Source: Prado023 sp963753075 (GTDB lineage: Bacteria; Actinomycetota; Actinomycetes; S36-B12; CAIYMF01). Taken from it: a DNA stretch of 64,000 bases. The stretch spans positions 19,135 through 83,134 of the forward strand of contig CAVWAR010000003.1 in the NCBI GenBank assembly GCA_963753075.1, given 5' to 3'. The position numbers and the translations under genes are program-made. Of the stretch, positions 35,263 through 44,032 are shown in pieces (within the stretch, counting starts at the first letter, position 1; the number at the start of each line of letters is the position of its first letter). Below the pieces are notes generated by a model. It worked only from the letters and a program-made list of their open reading frames with translations, did not search any database and was not told where the DNA came from.

Positions 35263-36355
35263 TCAGAGCAGGTCGGCGAGCAGGTTGGCCCCAGGCAGCA
35301 GGGAGCGTGCCGATGGTCCCGGGGACCAGACCGAGCGGGTGGCGGTGATGAGGTCGAGGGCCTGGAGCTGGTGCGACAGGCTGCGGAGCTCGTCTTCCAC
35401 GTCGCGGGTGCTGATGGGCTTCCCGGCGCGGCTCCAGCCGTGGCCGAGTAGTGGGTGCACTTCGCCGGCGATCTCTGCGACCTGCAGCGGACCGCGGGCG
35501 GCGACCAGGGCGACGGCGCGTTCCGTAGACCATGGTGGAGAACCCCTGCGGGTCGAACCAGGATCGCAGCCGCCGCACGGTCTCGAGCTCGTCTGCCGCT
35601 GCCTTGGTCGGGCGCAGCACGCCGCCGGCGAGCCTGACCAGCCGGACGTGGCGCAGCAGGTCGTGCAGGACGGCCAGGGGCAGCAGGTCCTCCTCGATCG
35701 AGGCGGGCCGCCCCAGCGGATACCAGCTGGGGCGCTGCTGCTGAACGGCGCGGACCACGGCGCGGGGCAGCCGCCCGCCCGGCGTGAGCGTGACACCGTC
35801 GGCGAGCAGGCCCAGCAGCAGGCGCACGCTGCCGGGCACCGCGCCGACAGCATCACGGACCCGTTGGGCGGTGGCTTCCTGGTCGAACGGTCGCAGCCGG
35901 TCCCCGACCCAGGTCCGCATCGCCTCGTGCTCGGCGTGCCCCGGGTCGGCCAGCGCGTCGAGCAGGTCGGCGTATCCTGCGGCGCCACCGCAATCCTCGG
36001 GTGGGCAGGCCCCCTGGCCGCCGACACAACCCGGTCGGTCGCCGCCGGCGCCCAGCACCTCGACGTCATGCTGCCAGTCGTCGCCCAGGTCGTAGGCGTA
36101 GACGAACCGGGTCGGCAACGCGGACAGGCGCACCCCGCGCTCGTCGACCTCGTCATCTTCATCCCATTCCTCGAACGGGACCGCGTAGACCGCGTCGTCG
36201 GTGCGGAACTGGTGCAGGTGGGAATCGGTCCAGCCGATCGCCACCTGCAGCACCTCGTGGAGCTCGTCGAGGGTGATCACCTCCGGCACGTCGATCACCC
36301 GCTGCACCCGCGGCACGACTTCGCGCATCGTGACCCGCAGCCTGACCGTCTTCAC
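35263..36355 (-). pseudogene. Plasmid pRiA4b ORF-3 family protein, frameshifted
   Basis: ATG 36355 opens KTVRLRVTMREVVPRVQRVI; the domain continues TLDELHEVLQVAIGWTDSHL, HQFRTDDAVYAVP, RFVYAYDLGDDWQHDVEVLG and CVGGQGACPPEDCGGAAGY, all hallmarks of the family, whose members are common on plasmids and transposons. A helical C-terminal extension follows. Near 35525 one extra T shifts the frame; ERAVALVAARGPLQVAEIAG and a stop at 35263 follow. The gene closely follows the TPR/SEC-C gene and the two may be cotranscribed. Function unknown. Confidence 0.75.
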
Positions 36356-36367
36356 CGCGGCGACTCC

Positions 36368-37429
36368 TCACGCCGGGCACCCCGCAGCACCTCTTGTACT
36401 TGCGGCCCGACCCGCACCAACACGGGTCGTTGCGCCCCGGGGGCCAGGCGATCGTCCGCGACGGGTCCCGCGCCACGTCGGCCGCGTACCGGGCCCGCAA
36501 CCGCGAGGCATCCAACTCCTCCGGGGCGTTGTCGGCCACCCAGGGGTCGAACTCGGCGGACCGCACCGCCACGACACTCACGCGAGCCACCCCAGCCTCC
36601 CGGTGAGCCCGCAGCCGACCCTCCATCCGCCGGCAGTACACCGCGTGGCTGACCGGTTCGCCGACCTCGTCATGGCACAGCGGGCTGTCGAGCCAGATCC
36701 GGCCACCGCGCCGGCCAGGCGGCGTACTCGGCCGCCGGAAGCCACGCCACCGCGACCGGAACCTGCCCGGCCGGCTCACCCGCGAGCGTCAACTCCCGGT
36801 CGACCGGCGCGCCGGAACCCAAGCTGCTTCGGCCACTGCAACCGGCCGGGACCGGCCGGAGTCGGCACGGCGCTCTGCAGCGCGTCCGGCTCGCGTCCCA
36901 ACGCGCTCAGTGAGGCCGCACGCAGATCGCGCAGCTGCCCCACCAGCCGCTCAGGGTCACCCGTGCCAACCGCGAGCTCGAGCGCGCGCGTCAACCACGA
37001 CAGCGCCAGCTCATGCTCCCCGACCGCGCCGTACTCCAGCCCAGCGTTGTTGTACACCCACACGTCCTCAGGGGTATCCGCCGCCACCGTCTCCCAGATC
37101 TGTGCGGCCTCGGCAAGCCGGCCATGCCGGGTCAGGATCTCCGCCCGGCGGCACCGCGGATCGGGCTGGCACCGGTACCCATGCTCGACCAGCACGTCCG
37201 CGTGTCGCAGCGCCTCCTCGACCCGGCCCAGCCGGTCATAGGTCTCGGCCAGCTCGCTGTGCAGCTCGAGCACGTCGAGGTACGCCGCCGCGTCGGGGTC
37301 CTCGTCACACACGCCGATCGCGCGTTCCAGGACATCGGCGTACGCCAGAGCCGGCCCACGACTGGCCCCGCGAATCTGCCGGTCGAGACGATCAAGTTCG
37401 TCGCTTCGCACCCCGACATCATCACCCAT
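36368..37429 (-). pseudogene. TPR protein with C-terminal SEC-C zinc motif, two frameshifts
   Basis: ATG 37429 starts GDDVGVRSDELDRLDRQIRG. Tetratricopeptide-like helices follow: LDVLELHSELAETYDRLGRV, EEALRHADVLVEHGY, GRLAEAAQIWETVAADTPED and WVYNNAGLEYGAVGEHELAL. Frames change near 36825 and 36690, through APVDRELTLAGEPAGQVPVA and AVAWLPAAEYAAWPARWPDL to WVADNAPEELDASRLRARY. The end is GRNDPCWCGSGRKYKRCCG, the SEC-C zinc knuckle (CxCxSGxKxxxCC). Such proteins may bind nucleic acid or SecB-like partners. It sits directly upstream of the ORF-3 family gene. Confidence 0.65.
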
Positions 37430-37448
37430 CCAGCACCCCGACAAGGCC

Positions 37449-37607
37449 GTGGATGCCTCGCTCACGCGCCGACCCGTCGTCGATTGGCCCCGAGCGGGGC
37501 AACAACCGGGCATCGACGAGAACACCCCCGACGAAACCATCCAGCAGATCGAATCCCACTGGAAGAACAAGCTGCTCTCCCGCAGAGTCGCCCCAAATCG
37601 CAACTGA
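37449..37607 (+). CDS. Small protein or gene fragment, 52 residues
   Basis: GTG 37449 gives DASLTRRPVVDWPRAGQQPG then IDENTPDETIQQIESHWKN and KLLSRRVAPNRN. The second half, acidic then a basic amphipathic helix, is clearly protein-like and resembles the C-terminal tail of a larger protein. No Shine-Dalgarno is visible. It may be the surviving end of a truncated gene. Function unknown. Confidence 0.35.
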   Translation: MDASLTRRPVVDWPRAGQQPGIDENTPDETIQQIESHWKNKLLSRRVAPNRN

Positions 37608-37912
37608 CCAGGGCGCCCCGAGGGCCCTTGACGGGCACCGGCGGACCCCGGACCAAGGTCAAGCCACCCCAGTCGATGCCACTTCCCTGCTAGCCCTGCG
37701 ATGCCCGCCTGAACGTGCCCAGCTCGCGGCGCAATGACGCACCGCCGCTGACCGGGACGGTACGCGGCGATGTGACGGGCGTGCCCGGAGTGGTCGCTGG
37801 AGTTGCGCAGCAATGCTCCCTCAGCTGGTGGGGGCGCTCTTGACAGGCCCTCGTGATGGGCAAAGCGAGACGGCTGGTGGTCGGGTACGCGCGGGCCGGT
37901 TCGGTGGGGCGT
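37608..37912. other. Intergenic region, nothing recognised
   Basis: About 305 bases between a small forward frame and the convergent kinase-like gene. No gene, repeat copy or clear terminator was found. Confidence 0.4.
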
Positions 37913-39076
37913 TCATCTGAGTCGGTTGGCGACGTTCAGGGCGAGGTCGAGGCCGAAGCGGCAGGTGAGTGCCCGGCGGGCGAGCAGCTGGTCTCGGGCT
38001 GTGGGGTCGCGGTCGGGGCGGTAGTCGACGATCAGGGCCGTGAAGACCGACCTGATGGCCAAGGTGATGGCCCACCCGGCCTCGACGAGGTCCGGGTCGA
38101 CGTCGAGGCCCTCGTCGGCGAGGCCGTCGAGGTAGGCCGGCAGCAAGGTGGTGCCGATGGCGTCGAGGTCGTGCTCGGTGGCGGCGCCGGATTCGAACCG
38201 GCCGACCAGCAGCTGGCTGAGGTCGCTGCCGAGGGCGGCGGGGCCGACGTAGCTGAGGTCGATCGCGACGGTGTCGCCCGGTGTGGGTTCGTGCAGGTTG
38301 TCCGGGGTGGCGTCGCCGTGGGCGAGTGCGTGGGGCAGGTCCTCGTAGGCCTGGACAAGGGCGGGGGCCACGGCGGCCAGCCGGTCCAGGTCGCCGCGCA
38401 GGTCGCCGTGCCGGGCGGTCGCGGCCTGCAGGGCCGGTGTCTGCCACAGCGCGTCGTCGGCGAGTGCGGGCAGGTCGGCATGGGTGATCTTGCTGAACAA
38501 CGTCTGCACATGTGGCCGGCGGCGCAGTCCGAGCTCGTCGACCACGCGGTGTTCGGGCCAGCGGCCGGCGAGCCGCCCGAGTTGGCGGGCGGTGCGCTGG
38601 TAGCGGGCGGGGTCCCAGGCCTGGGTGTCGTCGACGTCCTCCAGCCACAACGTGACGCGCTCCTCGCCGTGGTCGACGGCGAACAGGTGGGGGAACCGCA
38701 GGCCCGGCGGCAGGTCGCGAGCGAGCGGGCTGGTGTAGACCCGTGGTTCGTCCTGCCAGTCCAGCGTGTGCCGGACCTGGTCGTGGAACTGCGGTGGGAT
38801 CTGCGCCCACAGGGGGGCGTGCCAGGCCGGGCGCAGCGTCTTGGCGAACACCCGCCACGGGGTGCCGTCGGTGAGGGTGCCCCACACGTGGGTCAGCGCC
38901 TGCGTCGTCATGTTCTCCACCCGATGCGAGGCCGGGCGGGCCCTGACGGTGGCGAGCTCGGCGTCGGGTCGTCCGGTCACGCGGCGTACGACGGCGGTGA
39001 GCCGCTCACGGTCCACGGCCACGTCGGTGTCCGGGTCGGCGGTGACCTCGTGCGTCTGGGGCGTGTCGACTCCCAT
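37913..39076 (-). CDS. Aminoglycoside phosphotransferase (APH)-family kinase-like protein
   Basis: A 387-residue protein with a protein-kinase-like fold: nucleotide-binding N-lobe (GTLTDGTPWRVFAKTLRPAW with the Lys), the catalytic loop LAHGDATPDNL (HGD..xxN in place of Brenner's HxDxxxxN) and VAIDLSYVGPAALGSDLSQLL (DxS/DFG equivalent). APH-family enzymes phosphorylate small molecules including antibiotics, choline or sugars; the substrate is not evident. ATG 39076 is chosen with GGAGG eight bases upstream. It is divergent from a MarR regulator across a short region with an inverted repeat, so MarR probably controls it. Confidence 0.82.
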   Translation of the reverse strand: MGVDTPQTHEVTADPDTDVAVDRERLTAVVRRVTGRPDAELATVRARPASHRVENMTTQALTHVWGTLTDGTPWRVFAKTLRPAWHAPLWAQIPPQFHDQVRHTLDWQDEPRVYTSPLARDLPPGLRFPHLFAVDHGEERVTLWLEDVDDTQAWDPARYQRTARQLGRLAGRWPEHRVVDELGLRRRPHVQTLFSKITHADLPALADDALWQTPALQAATARHGDLRGDLDRLAAVAPALVQAYEDLPHALAHGDATPDNLHEPTPGDTVAIDLSYVGPAALGSDLSQLLVGRFESGAATEHDLDAIGTTLLPAYLDGLADEGLDVDPDLVEAGWAITLAIRSVFTALIVDYRPDRDPTARDQLLARRALTCRFGLDLALNVANRLR

Positions 39077-39132
39077 GGGGAGCACCTCCGGGGTGTGGCA
39101 GGCGTAGGCAACTCCGTGGAACGTAAACCACA

Positions 39133-39159
39133 TTGACTACTATGGTCAAGTAGATTGAC
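39133..39159. promoter_or_regulatory. Candidate MarR operator in the divergent promoter
   Basis: TTGAC (39133-39137) and GTCAA (39145-39149) form a perfect inverted repeat with seven bases between, and a further TTGAC lies at 39155-39159. These elements lie between the divergent kinase and marR start codons and may double as -35 boxes. Confidence 0.5.
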
Positions 39160-39195
39160 CAGCAGCGCCTGTTCGTCGTCGAGAAGCGAGGTCCC

Positions 39196-39735
39196 ATGTC
39201 CCCCCCGCCACAGATGACGTCTGCCAACGTGCTGGCAGCCGTGGAGTGGCTGACCCGTCGCATCGCCGAGGACGTGCGGGCAATGCGGCAGGCCCACAAC
39301 GTTCCCATCACGCGGGGATCGCAGGGGCTGATCCTGCACCTGCTGCCCGAGGACGGGGCACGCCCGACCGAGCTCGCCGACGGCCGGTGGGTCTCCAAGC
39401 AGGCCATCGGCCAACGAGTCCGCGAGCTCATCGAGCTCGGACTCGTGCGCACCGACTCCGACCCGACCGACCGGCGGGCCGTGATCGTGCGCCGCACCCC
39501 CGCCGGTGACCGGATCGCCGCCGAGCTCCGCCGCCAGATCGCCGACCTCGAACGATCCTGGGCCCAGCAAGTCGGCGAAGACCGGTACGCGACCTTCCGC
39601 GCCGTGCTCGACGAACTAGGCGCCGACCACGCCCCCACACTTCTCCACCGTCACCCGAGACACACCCCCGAGACAGATCCCGACCAGCCATCCACCCCAA
39701 ACACCTCGACCGTCCACGACAGCCGGCCACGATGA
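39196..39735 (+). CDS. MarR family transcriptional regulator
   Basis: A 179-residue protein with a winged-helix domain: ITRGSQGLILHLLPEDGARP, TELADGRWVSKQAIGQRVRE (recognition helix), LIELGLVRTDSDPTDRRAV (the DPxDRR wing that defines MarR) and IVRRTPAGDRIA. Dimerisation helices flank it. The C-terminal ~25 residues are proline/threonine-rich. MarR proteins generally repress a divergent gene until a phenolic or other ligand binds; here the divergent gene is the APH-like kinase. Confidence 0.92.
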   Translation: MSPPPQMTSANVLAAVEWLTRRIAEDVRAMRQAHNVPITRGSQGLILHLLPEDGARPTELADGRWVSKQAIGQRVRELIELGLVRTDSDPTDRRAVIVRRTPAGDRIAAELRRQIADLERSWAQQVGEDRYATFRAVLDELGADHAPTLLHRHPRHTPETDPDQPSTPNTSTVHDSRPR

Positions 39736-39853
39736 GCACCCATGACCGCGATCAGGACGACCCTGCTGGTGCGGCCCTAGGAGCCTTCGGGTCGCGGCGA
39801 CAGCGCCAACTCACCCCACGAAACGCCCGCACTTGCCGCTGTGAGGGCCATTC

Positions 39854-39988
39854 TCAACTGATAGCGAGGTACCGGCTGAGCGCATCTCGAACGACGTCGC
39901 TGCCGGCGCCGTCCTGACTTCTGGCGAGGTGCTGCAGCGCGCTCAGAATGTCGTCGTCGGCTCGAATCCACTCATCGACCTGCCCCAC
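39854..39988 (-). CDS. Small ribbon-helix-helix-like protein, 44 residues
   Basis: GTG 39988 encodes GQVDEWIRADDDILSALQHL, ARSQDGAGSDVVRDALSRYL and AIS. The arrangement of an N-terminal strand, a helix, a turn and the helix SDVVRDALSRYL is that of short CopG/RHH antitoxins, which are usually 40-80 residues. No toxin gene is next to it. No ribosome-binding site stands out, so it may be leaderless or a fragment. Confidence 0.4.
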   Translation of the reverse strand: MGQVDEWIRADDDILSALQHLARSQDGAGSDVVRDALSRYLAIS

Positions 39989-40032
39989 AGTGGGCGACAA
40001 GGACGCGCCGCCGCCCCCGCTCGACCTGGGTA

Positions 40033-40062
40033 GCCCGATAGGCGGCGGAAGGCCGTAGGACG
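40033..40062 (-). repeat. Dispersed intergenic repeat, copy D
   Basis: On the reverse strand: CGTCCTACGGCCTTCCGCC then GCCTATCGGGC. It has the GCCGCCTATCG core with a longer 5' spacer than copies A to C. Confidence 0.6.
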
Positions 40063-40141
40063 CATCGGGGTCACAAGAGACGCGATGCCCGGTGCTGCCG
40101 CCAGGTTGTCACGGTGCTTCGTGCCGGCGGAGTGCTTGACG

Positions 40142-40552
40142 TTATCGATCCAGCCGTCGCGTCAGCTTCTGAGGAGCGCAGAACCGGTAGCTCTCGGTCA
40201 CCAGTTCTGCCACTTCGTCCCAGTCGGTGTCGTCGTCGAGCACCATGCCGACGACGGTGGGGGACCATGGTGGCTGGTAGAAGGGCGGGCCGGCGTGGGT
40301 CAGGGCCAGCAGCTCTTCGCCGGATGACCGGAAGGTCAGCACCGTGGTTGGGTCGGTCACGCCGGTGAGGTCACGGTACGCCGACGTGTAGCCCTCTTGG
40401 GCGACCATGACGTGGGCGAAGGTCTTGTTCCGGACTCGCCATCTGACGCCGGTCCAGGCGTCCTCTTCGTATGCGTCCGGGAGGGCCGACGCGATGCACG
40501 CCAACCGGGCGACCAGGTCGCCGGGGGGCTCGATGCGCGGCGGCTTCGGCAT
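40142..40552 (-). CDS. MmcQ/YjbR family protein
   Basis: A 136-residue protein with the YjbR double-wing fold markers: ASALPDAYEEDAWTGVRWRV, NKTFAHVMVAQEGY, TVLTFRSSGEELLAL and PPWSPTVVGMVLDDDTDWDE, VAELVTESYRFCAPQKL. The family resembles DNA-binding proteins but its role is not established. ATG 40552 gives the standard length. It is monocistronic, bracketed by repeat copies D and e, which suggests movement as a single gene unit. Confidence 0.88.
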   Translation of the reverse strand: MPKPPRIEPPGDLVARLACIASALPDAYEEDAWTGVRWRVRNKTFAHVMVAQEGYTSAYRDLTGVTDPTTVLTFRSSGEELLALTHAGPPFYQPPWSPTVVGMVLDDDTDWDEVAELVTESYRFCAPQKLTRRLDR

Positions 40553-41017
40553 GCCCCGAGTCTGTCAGCGGATGCCGACAACTGGTCGCTGGTCCTCTGC
40601 GTTGTCGGGCACCTCGCCACCCACTTCCGATCAACAAACCCCGGCGCAGCGCCCGTTTCGCGGCGAAAGGGGGCAGGTCCGGTTGGGGCCGCTTGCGTTG
40701 CGCGACAACGCAGCTCAAGCAGCCGAGTTGGGGCGTCGTCCGTGGCGTGAGCACGCCCGGGACGATGGTCAACTGGCGAGTCGCTCTCGGGTGTCCCATA
40801 AGCGAGCCATGGTCGCGGTTCCGAGGACGTGGGCAGAGCCGATGTTCGTTGGAGGTCTCGACCGCCGCGGCACGTGAGCCGTCCAAGAAGGTGCCGCTGA
40901 GGTCGTGGGCACTTCGAGCAGGTGTCTTCGACGTGCCGAGATGCTCAACACGCTCGTGCCGCTTCACGCCGCCAGCACGGCGGGCGCGCCTTCGCCTTCC
41001 ACGGGAGAATGGCCGGC
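40553..41017. other. Intergenic region with repeat copy e
   Basis: About 465 bases with no supported gene. Repeat copy e is at 40651-40673. Short protein-like stretches on the reverse strand (HDLSGTFLDGSRAAAVETS) are not extended. Confidence 0.4.
40651..40673 (-). repeat. Dispersed intergenic repeat, copy e (GAAA type)
   Basis: On the reverse strand: CCCCCTTTCGCCGCG then AAACGGGC. It carries the palindrome TTCGCCGCGAA of copies c and d and, like A and B, CCTTTCGCCGC, so it bridges the two variants. GGACCTGCCCC precedes both e and c. Confidence 0.7.
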
Positions 41018-41620
41018 ATGACCACTATCCGTCCTGCCGAAGCGACGATCGAGGACGGCCGGGTCTTTGCCGACTTCGCCGACCAAGCCGCCGACGGGCT
41101 CTTTCGCTGGATGCTGGGTCCAGGCTTTGTCGACATCATCGCCCGTGCATTCGTCTCGCCCGGGCACGATCTATCGTTCGAGTACGCGAGCTTCGCTGAG
41201 GACGACGGGACGATCGTCGGCATGATCTGCGGCTACTCATCGGAGCAGCATGCTCGGGCCGGTGACGGCGCGCTGCTGTCAGCAGCGGGCTGGCGTGCTC
41301 CCCGCCTGGTGTCGAGATGGCTGATCGCCTACCCGGTGATGCGGTTCATGGACCGACTGCCGGCCGGCGACTGGTACGTGCAGATGGTGGCCGTCGACCC
41401 GGCTCGCCGCGGACAGGGGGTCGGCACCATGCTGCTGGGCTTCGCCGAGGAGACGGCTCGGGCAGCTGGTGCGTCGCGCCTCGTGCTCGACGTGGTCGTC
41501 ACCAACGACGGAGCCAGGCGTCTCTACGAGCGCCGCGGGATGGTGGCCGAGGCGCGGTCTCCCTCACTTCTTGGCCTGTCGGGAACAGCGCTCGACCGGA
41601 TGGTGCTCGCGACGTCGTGA
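41018..41620 (+). CDS. GNAT family N-acetyltransferase
   Basis: A 200-residue acetyltransferase starting TTIRPAEATIEDGRVFADF, with the central strand DWYVQMVAVDPARRGQGVG holding motif A (V..D..RRGQGVG, the acetyl-CoA pyrophosphate loop) and the motif B region GASRLVLDVVVTNDGARRLY followed by ERRGM. ATG 41018 is preferred over ATG 41009, which is only two bases from the GGGAGA Shine-Dalgarno. The acceptor substrate is unknown. Stands alone. Confidence 0.88.
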   Translation: MTTIRPAEATIEDGRVFADFADQAADGLFRWMLGPGFVDIIARAFVSPGHDLSFEYASFAEDDGTIVGMICGYSSEQHARAGDGALLSAAGWRAPRLVSRWLIAYPVMRFMDRLPAGDWYVQMVAVDPARRGQGVGTMLLGFAEETARAAGASRLVLDVVVTNDGARRLYERRGMVAEARSPSLLGLSGTALDRMVLATS

Positions 41621-41632
41621 CTGCGCCGGGCG

Positions 41633-41715
41633 TCATTCTGCACGCACGACGCCGTTCTGCCTCGCCCACAGCGCAACCGCCGCGCTCGTGGACACCCCCG
41701 TCTTGGTGTGGATGG
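41633..41715 (-). pseudogene. LuxR-type HTH C-terminal fragment
   Basis: Reverse-strand PIHTKTGVSTSAAVALWARQ then NGVVRAE and a stop at 41633. The pattern ...KTGVSTRAAAALWA..HG at the extreme C-terminus is typical of LuxR/GerE DNA-binding domains. Everything upstream, including the recognition helix, is degraded. About 26 residues survive. Confidence 0.4.
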
Positions 41716-41896
41716 GCTGGGCTGAAACGACGCTCGTGCGACCCAAGACCGCTCTCCTCGCGATGCGTCCGCAGGCGGCGATGTGGGGCACCGTCCCTGG
41801 ACGGGTTCGGTGGGCTGTGCGCACGCCGGTTGGGCTGTCTGGCCTGTGCCAGCATGGTTCATGACGACGTTGAACACGCCATGGCCGGTATTGCAG

Positions 41897-42526
41897 CTAT
41901 GTGGCGTGGGGCTGCCAGACGCTTGGCTGCAAACGGATCTGGTCGAACTGCGCCTCGAACGAGGAGTCCTCCGGGCTGCAGGCGTACACGCCGATCGCCA
42001 CGGTCGACCCGTCGGGCAGAACGGCCGCGCTACCCATCGCCTCGGTGGTCTCGCCGAGGCGGTGCAAGTGGAAGATCCGCAGCTGTTCCCAGTGGGTGCC
42101 GTCGGGGCTGGCCTCGAAGCGGAAGTCCGGCCCGCGCCGCGAGACTCGGTACCACATCTGTCCGGAGCTGGGGATGTCGCGCGTGGCCCAGTCGGAGTAC
42201 CCACGGTTGGTCACCACGCTGCCGAGCCGAGAAAGCACGTCGTTCTCGTGTTCGATGGACGCCTTGGCCCAGGTATCGGCGTCGAGGTGCACCAGGACGC
42301 CGGCCTGGTCGAAGCGCCGCCGGTACTGGAACGAGACCCGCACCGTCAGCGTCAGGTTGCTGGAAGCAGGCAGCAGCAGCGCGGGGGCGTTGTCATTGCG
42401 GAAGCCGTAGTAGGTGCGCTGCCACAGGTCGGTCCCCGGCGAGGTCGTGAACCGCACGCGCTCGTTGTCGACCCTGGCGTGCGCCGGCTCCCGCAGCCAC
42501 TCACCGGTGCTCAGCGGGTTGGTCAT
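41897..42526 (-). CDS. DUF1349 domain-containing protein
   Basis: A 209-residue protein with the concanavalin-like beta-sandwich of DUF1349: DLWQRTYYGFRNDNAP, LTVRVSFQYRRRFDQAGVL, ADTWAKASIEHENDVLSRLG, SVVTNRGYSDWATRD, WYRVSRRGPDFRFEASPDG and GVYACSPEDSSFEAQFDQI. Related proteins include yeast regulation of sugar metabolism factors and bacterial lectin-like enzymes; activity is unproven. ATG 42526 gives the family length. Monocistronic. Confidence 0.88.
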   Translation of the reverse strand: MTNPLSTGEWLREPAHARVDNERVRFTTSPGTDLWQRTYYGFRNDNAPALLLPASSNLTLTVRVSFQYRRRFDQAGVLVHLDADTWAKASIEHENDVLSRLGSVVTNRGYSDWATRDIPSSGQMWYRVSRRGPDFRFEASPDGTHWEQLRIFHLHRLGETTEAMGSAAVLPDGSTVAIGVYACSPEDSSFEAQFDQIRLQPSVWQPHAT

Positions 42527-42855
42527 CCGGCAATCCTGCCAGCCGCGCAGGAGCCGCCCCGAAGGTGGTGCCATCCCCGGGCGGGCGCAGCCGGCCTTGG
42601 TCACAGTCGGGCGTCAAGGTGCGTCCACAGGCGGCCGAAGTGGGGCAGGTGGACGGACCGGCAGGATATGTGGCCCCTGGATGTGCCGCTGCCGCCGAGG
42701 GCCGAGCCCGCCTGCCGCGCCGAGATCCGGCCGGTCTGGTGCAACCCTCGCCCGCTCCAGTTCGCGCTGCGTCCGCCGCTCGCGGGGGCAAGCCGCGGCA
42801 CGTGCCCCGCCGGTCGCGGGGTGCGCGGATCCTTTGCTCGGTTGAGAATGCTCAC
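42527..42855. other. Divergent intergenic region
   Basis: About 330 bases between the DUF1349 gene and the GDPD gene, transcribed in opposite directions. No gene is supported. GAGAAT at 42845-42850 lies six bases before GTG 42856 and could be the -10 box of a leaderless transcript. Confidence 0.4.
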
Positions 42856-43662
42856 GTGACCAGTGAACGGGGTCAGGCGCGGTCGCGTTGGAGGGGCCGC
42901 GGCGCCCGTGGGCTCGCGGTTGTGGTCGGCGCCCTAGTCGTCGGAGTTGTTGTCGTGGCTTGGCCACACGCACAGAGCTTCTCGCAGGGCCTGCCGCCGC
43001 AGCAGTTCCGCGACGAGCTTGATCCGGACCTGCTCAAGGACTACTCCGGGGTGTTGGGCGTGGCCCACAACGCGGCCAACCGACTCGACACACTTCAGGT
43101 CGCCCTGGACCACCGCGCCGACGTCGTCGAGGCCGACCTGATCTCGGTGCGTGGCGAGCTTGTGGCCGGTCGTGACCAGCCCATGTCCTGGCTCACGAAC
43201 CAGATCTTGCGGGGGCCGACGCTGGTCCAGGTATGGGATGCCGCGGCGCCCGCCGACGTCCTCAAGCTCGACCTCAAGCGCGACGACGACGCGTTCCTCG
43301 ACGACCTCGTCACGTTCCTGGCCCCGCGGCAGGGCACGCGTGAGGTCATGGTGGCGACCCGAGACCGTGACGCCATTGTTCGGCTGCACCGCGACCTGCC
43401 CGAGATCACGTTGCTGTTCAGCATCGGCTTCCCCGAGGGTGTGCAGCAACTGCGGTCCGACGCCGAGTTGCAGACCGCGATCGGCGGGGTGACGGTCTTC
43501 CAAGGTCTGGTCGAGGCGAACCTCGTCGGGTGGCTCCACGAGCGCGACCTCCTCGTGCTCGCCTGGCCGGTGAACGATGTCCAGGGGCTCAACGACCTCG
43601 TACGCCAACGCGTGGACGGCGTGACCACCGCCAACCTCGCGATCCTCGAGGTGCTGGCCTGA
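42856..43662 (+). CDS. Glycerophosphodiester phosphodiesterase-like membrane-anchored protein
   Basis: A 268-residue protein from GTG 42856. One N-terminal transmembrane helix (GLAVVVGALVVGVVVVAW) precedes a TIM-barrel-like domain: VLGVAHNAANRLDTLQVALD, ADVVEADLISVRGELVA, KLDLKRDDDAFLDDLV, VAGRDQPMSWL, and a final VNDVQGLNDLVRQRVDGVTT. These correspond to the GDPD order HR..ENT, GAD.VE.DV and NxWTVN..(D)...GVDGI. The first motif is AHN instead of HRG, so catalysis may be altered. The active domain would face outward. Confidence 0.7.
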   Translation: MTSERGQARSRWRGRGARGLAVVVGALVVGVVVVAWPHAQSFSQGLPPQQFRDELDPDLLKDYSGVLGVAHNAANRLDTLQVALDHRADVVEADLISVRGELVAGRDQPMSWLTNQILRGPTLVQVWDAAAPADVLKLDLKRDDDAFLDDLVTFLAPRQGTREVMVATRDRDAIVRLHRDLPEITLLFSIGFPEGVQQLRSDAELQTAIGGVTVFQGLVEANLVGWLHERDLLVLAWPVNDVQGLNDLVRQRVDGVTTANLAILEVLA

Positions 43663-44032
43663 CCCCCTCGCCCGTCGCCCGTCAGCGGACCGCCTAACGC
43701 CCGACGACGGCGATGTGGCTGTGTGGATCTCCAGACCTGGTTCGTGTTCCTGGCGGCGCTGCGTAGTGGCCGCCAACGGCGCGATGCCGCGCTGATCCCG
43801 GGCTTCTGGAGACGGCCCTATCGGGCCCCAGCGGACCGAGAGGTGGGGGTGTTTGGCCCGGCTACTGTGCCCGGTGAGGGCCTACCAGGTCGTGCTACGG
43901 CCCTGAGATCGGTGCCTGCCGGCCCGCGGACCGCGTTCGCCGGGCAAACGTCCTCTTCCCGGCGGTGCGAGCAGAGTGCACACTGGAGGCGTGGCGAGTC
44001 ATGGGCAACCGCGCGTGCACGACCTAGATGAG
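43663..44032. other. Intergenic region at the left edge of the stress island
   Basis: No gene is supported. A frame at 43723 begins MDLQTWFVFLAAL, which recalls the first helix of LysE/RhtB exporters, but nothing follows it. The promoter of the UspE-like gene should be here. Confidence 0.4.

Larger units (their letters stand above)
39736..40141. other. Intergenic region with a small reverse gene and repeats
   Basis: Apart from the possible 44-residue gene at 39854-39988 it contains repeat copy D (40033-40062) and, at 39811-39832, a sequence (CACCCCACGAAACGCCCGCA) that looks like a GAAA-type repeat with an internal 8-base deletion. Confidence 0.4.
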
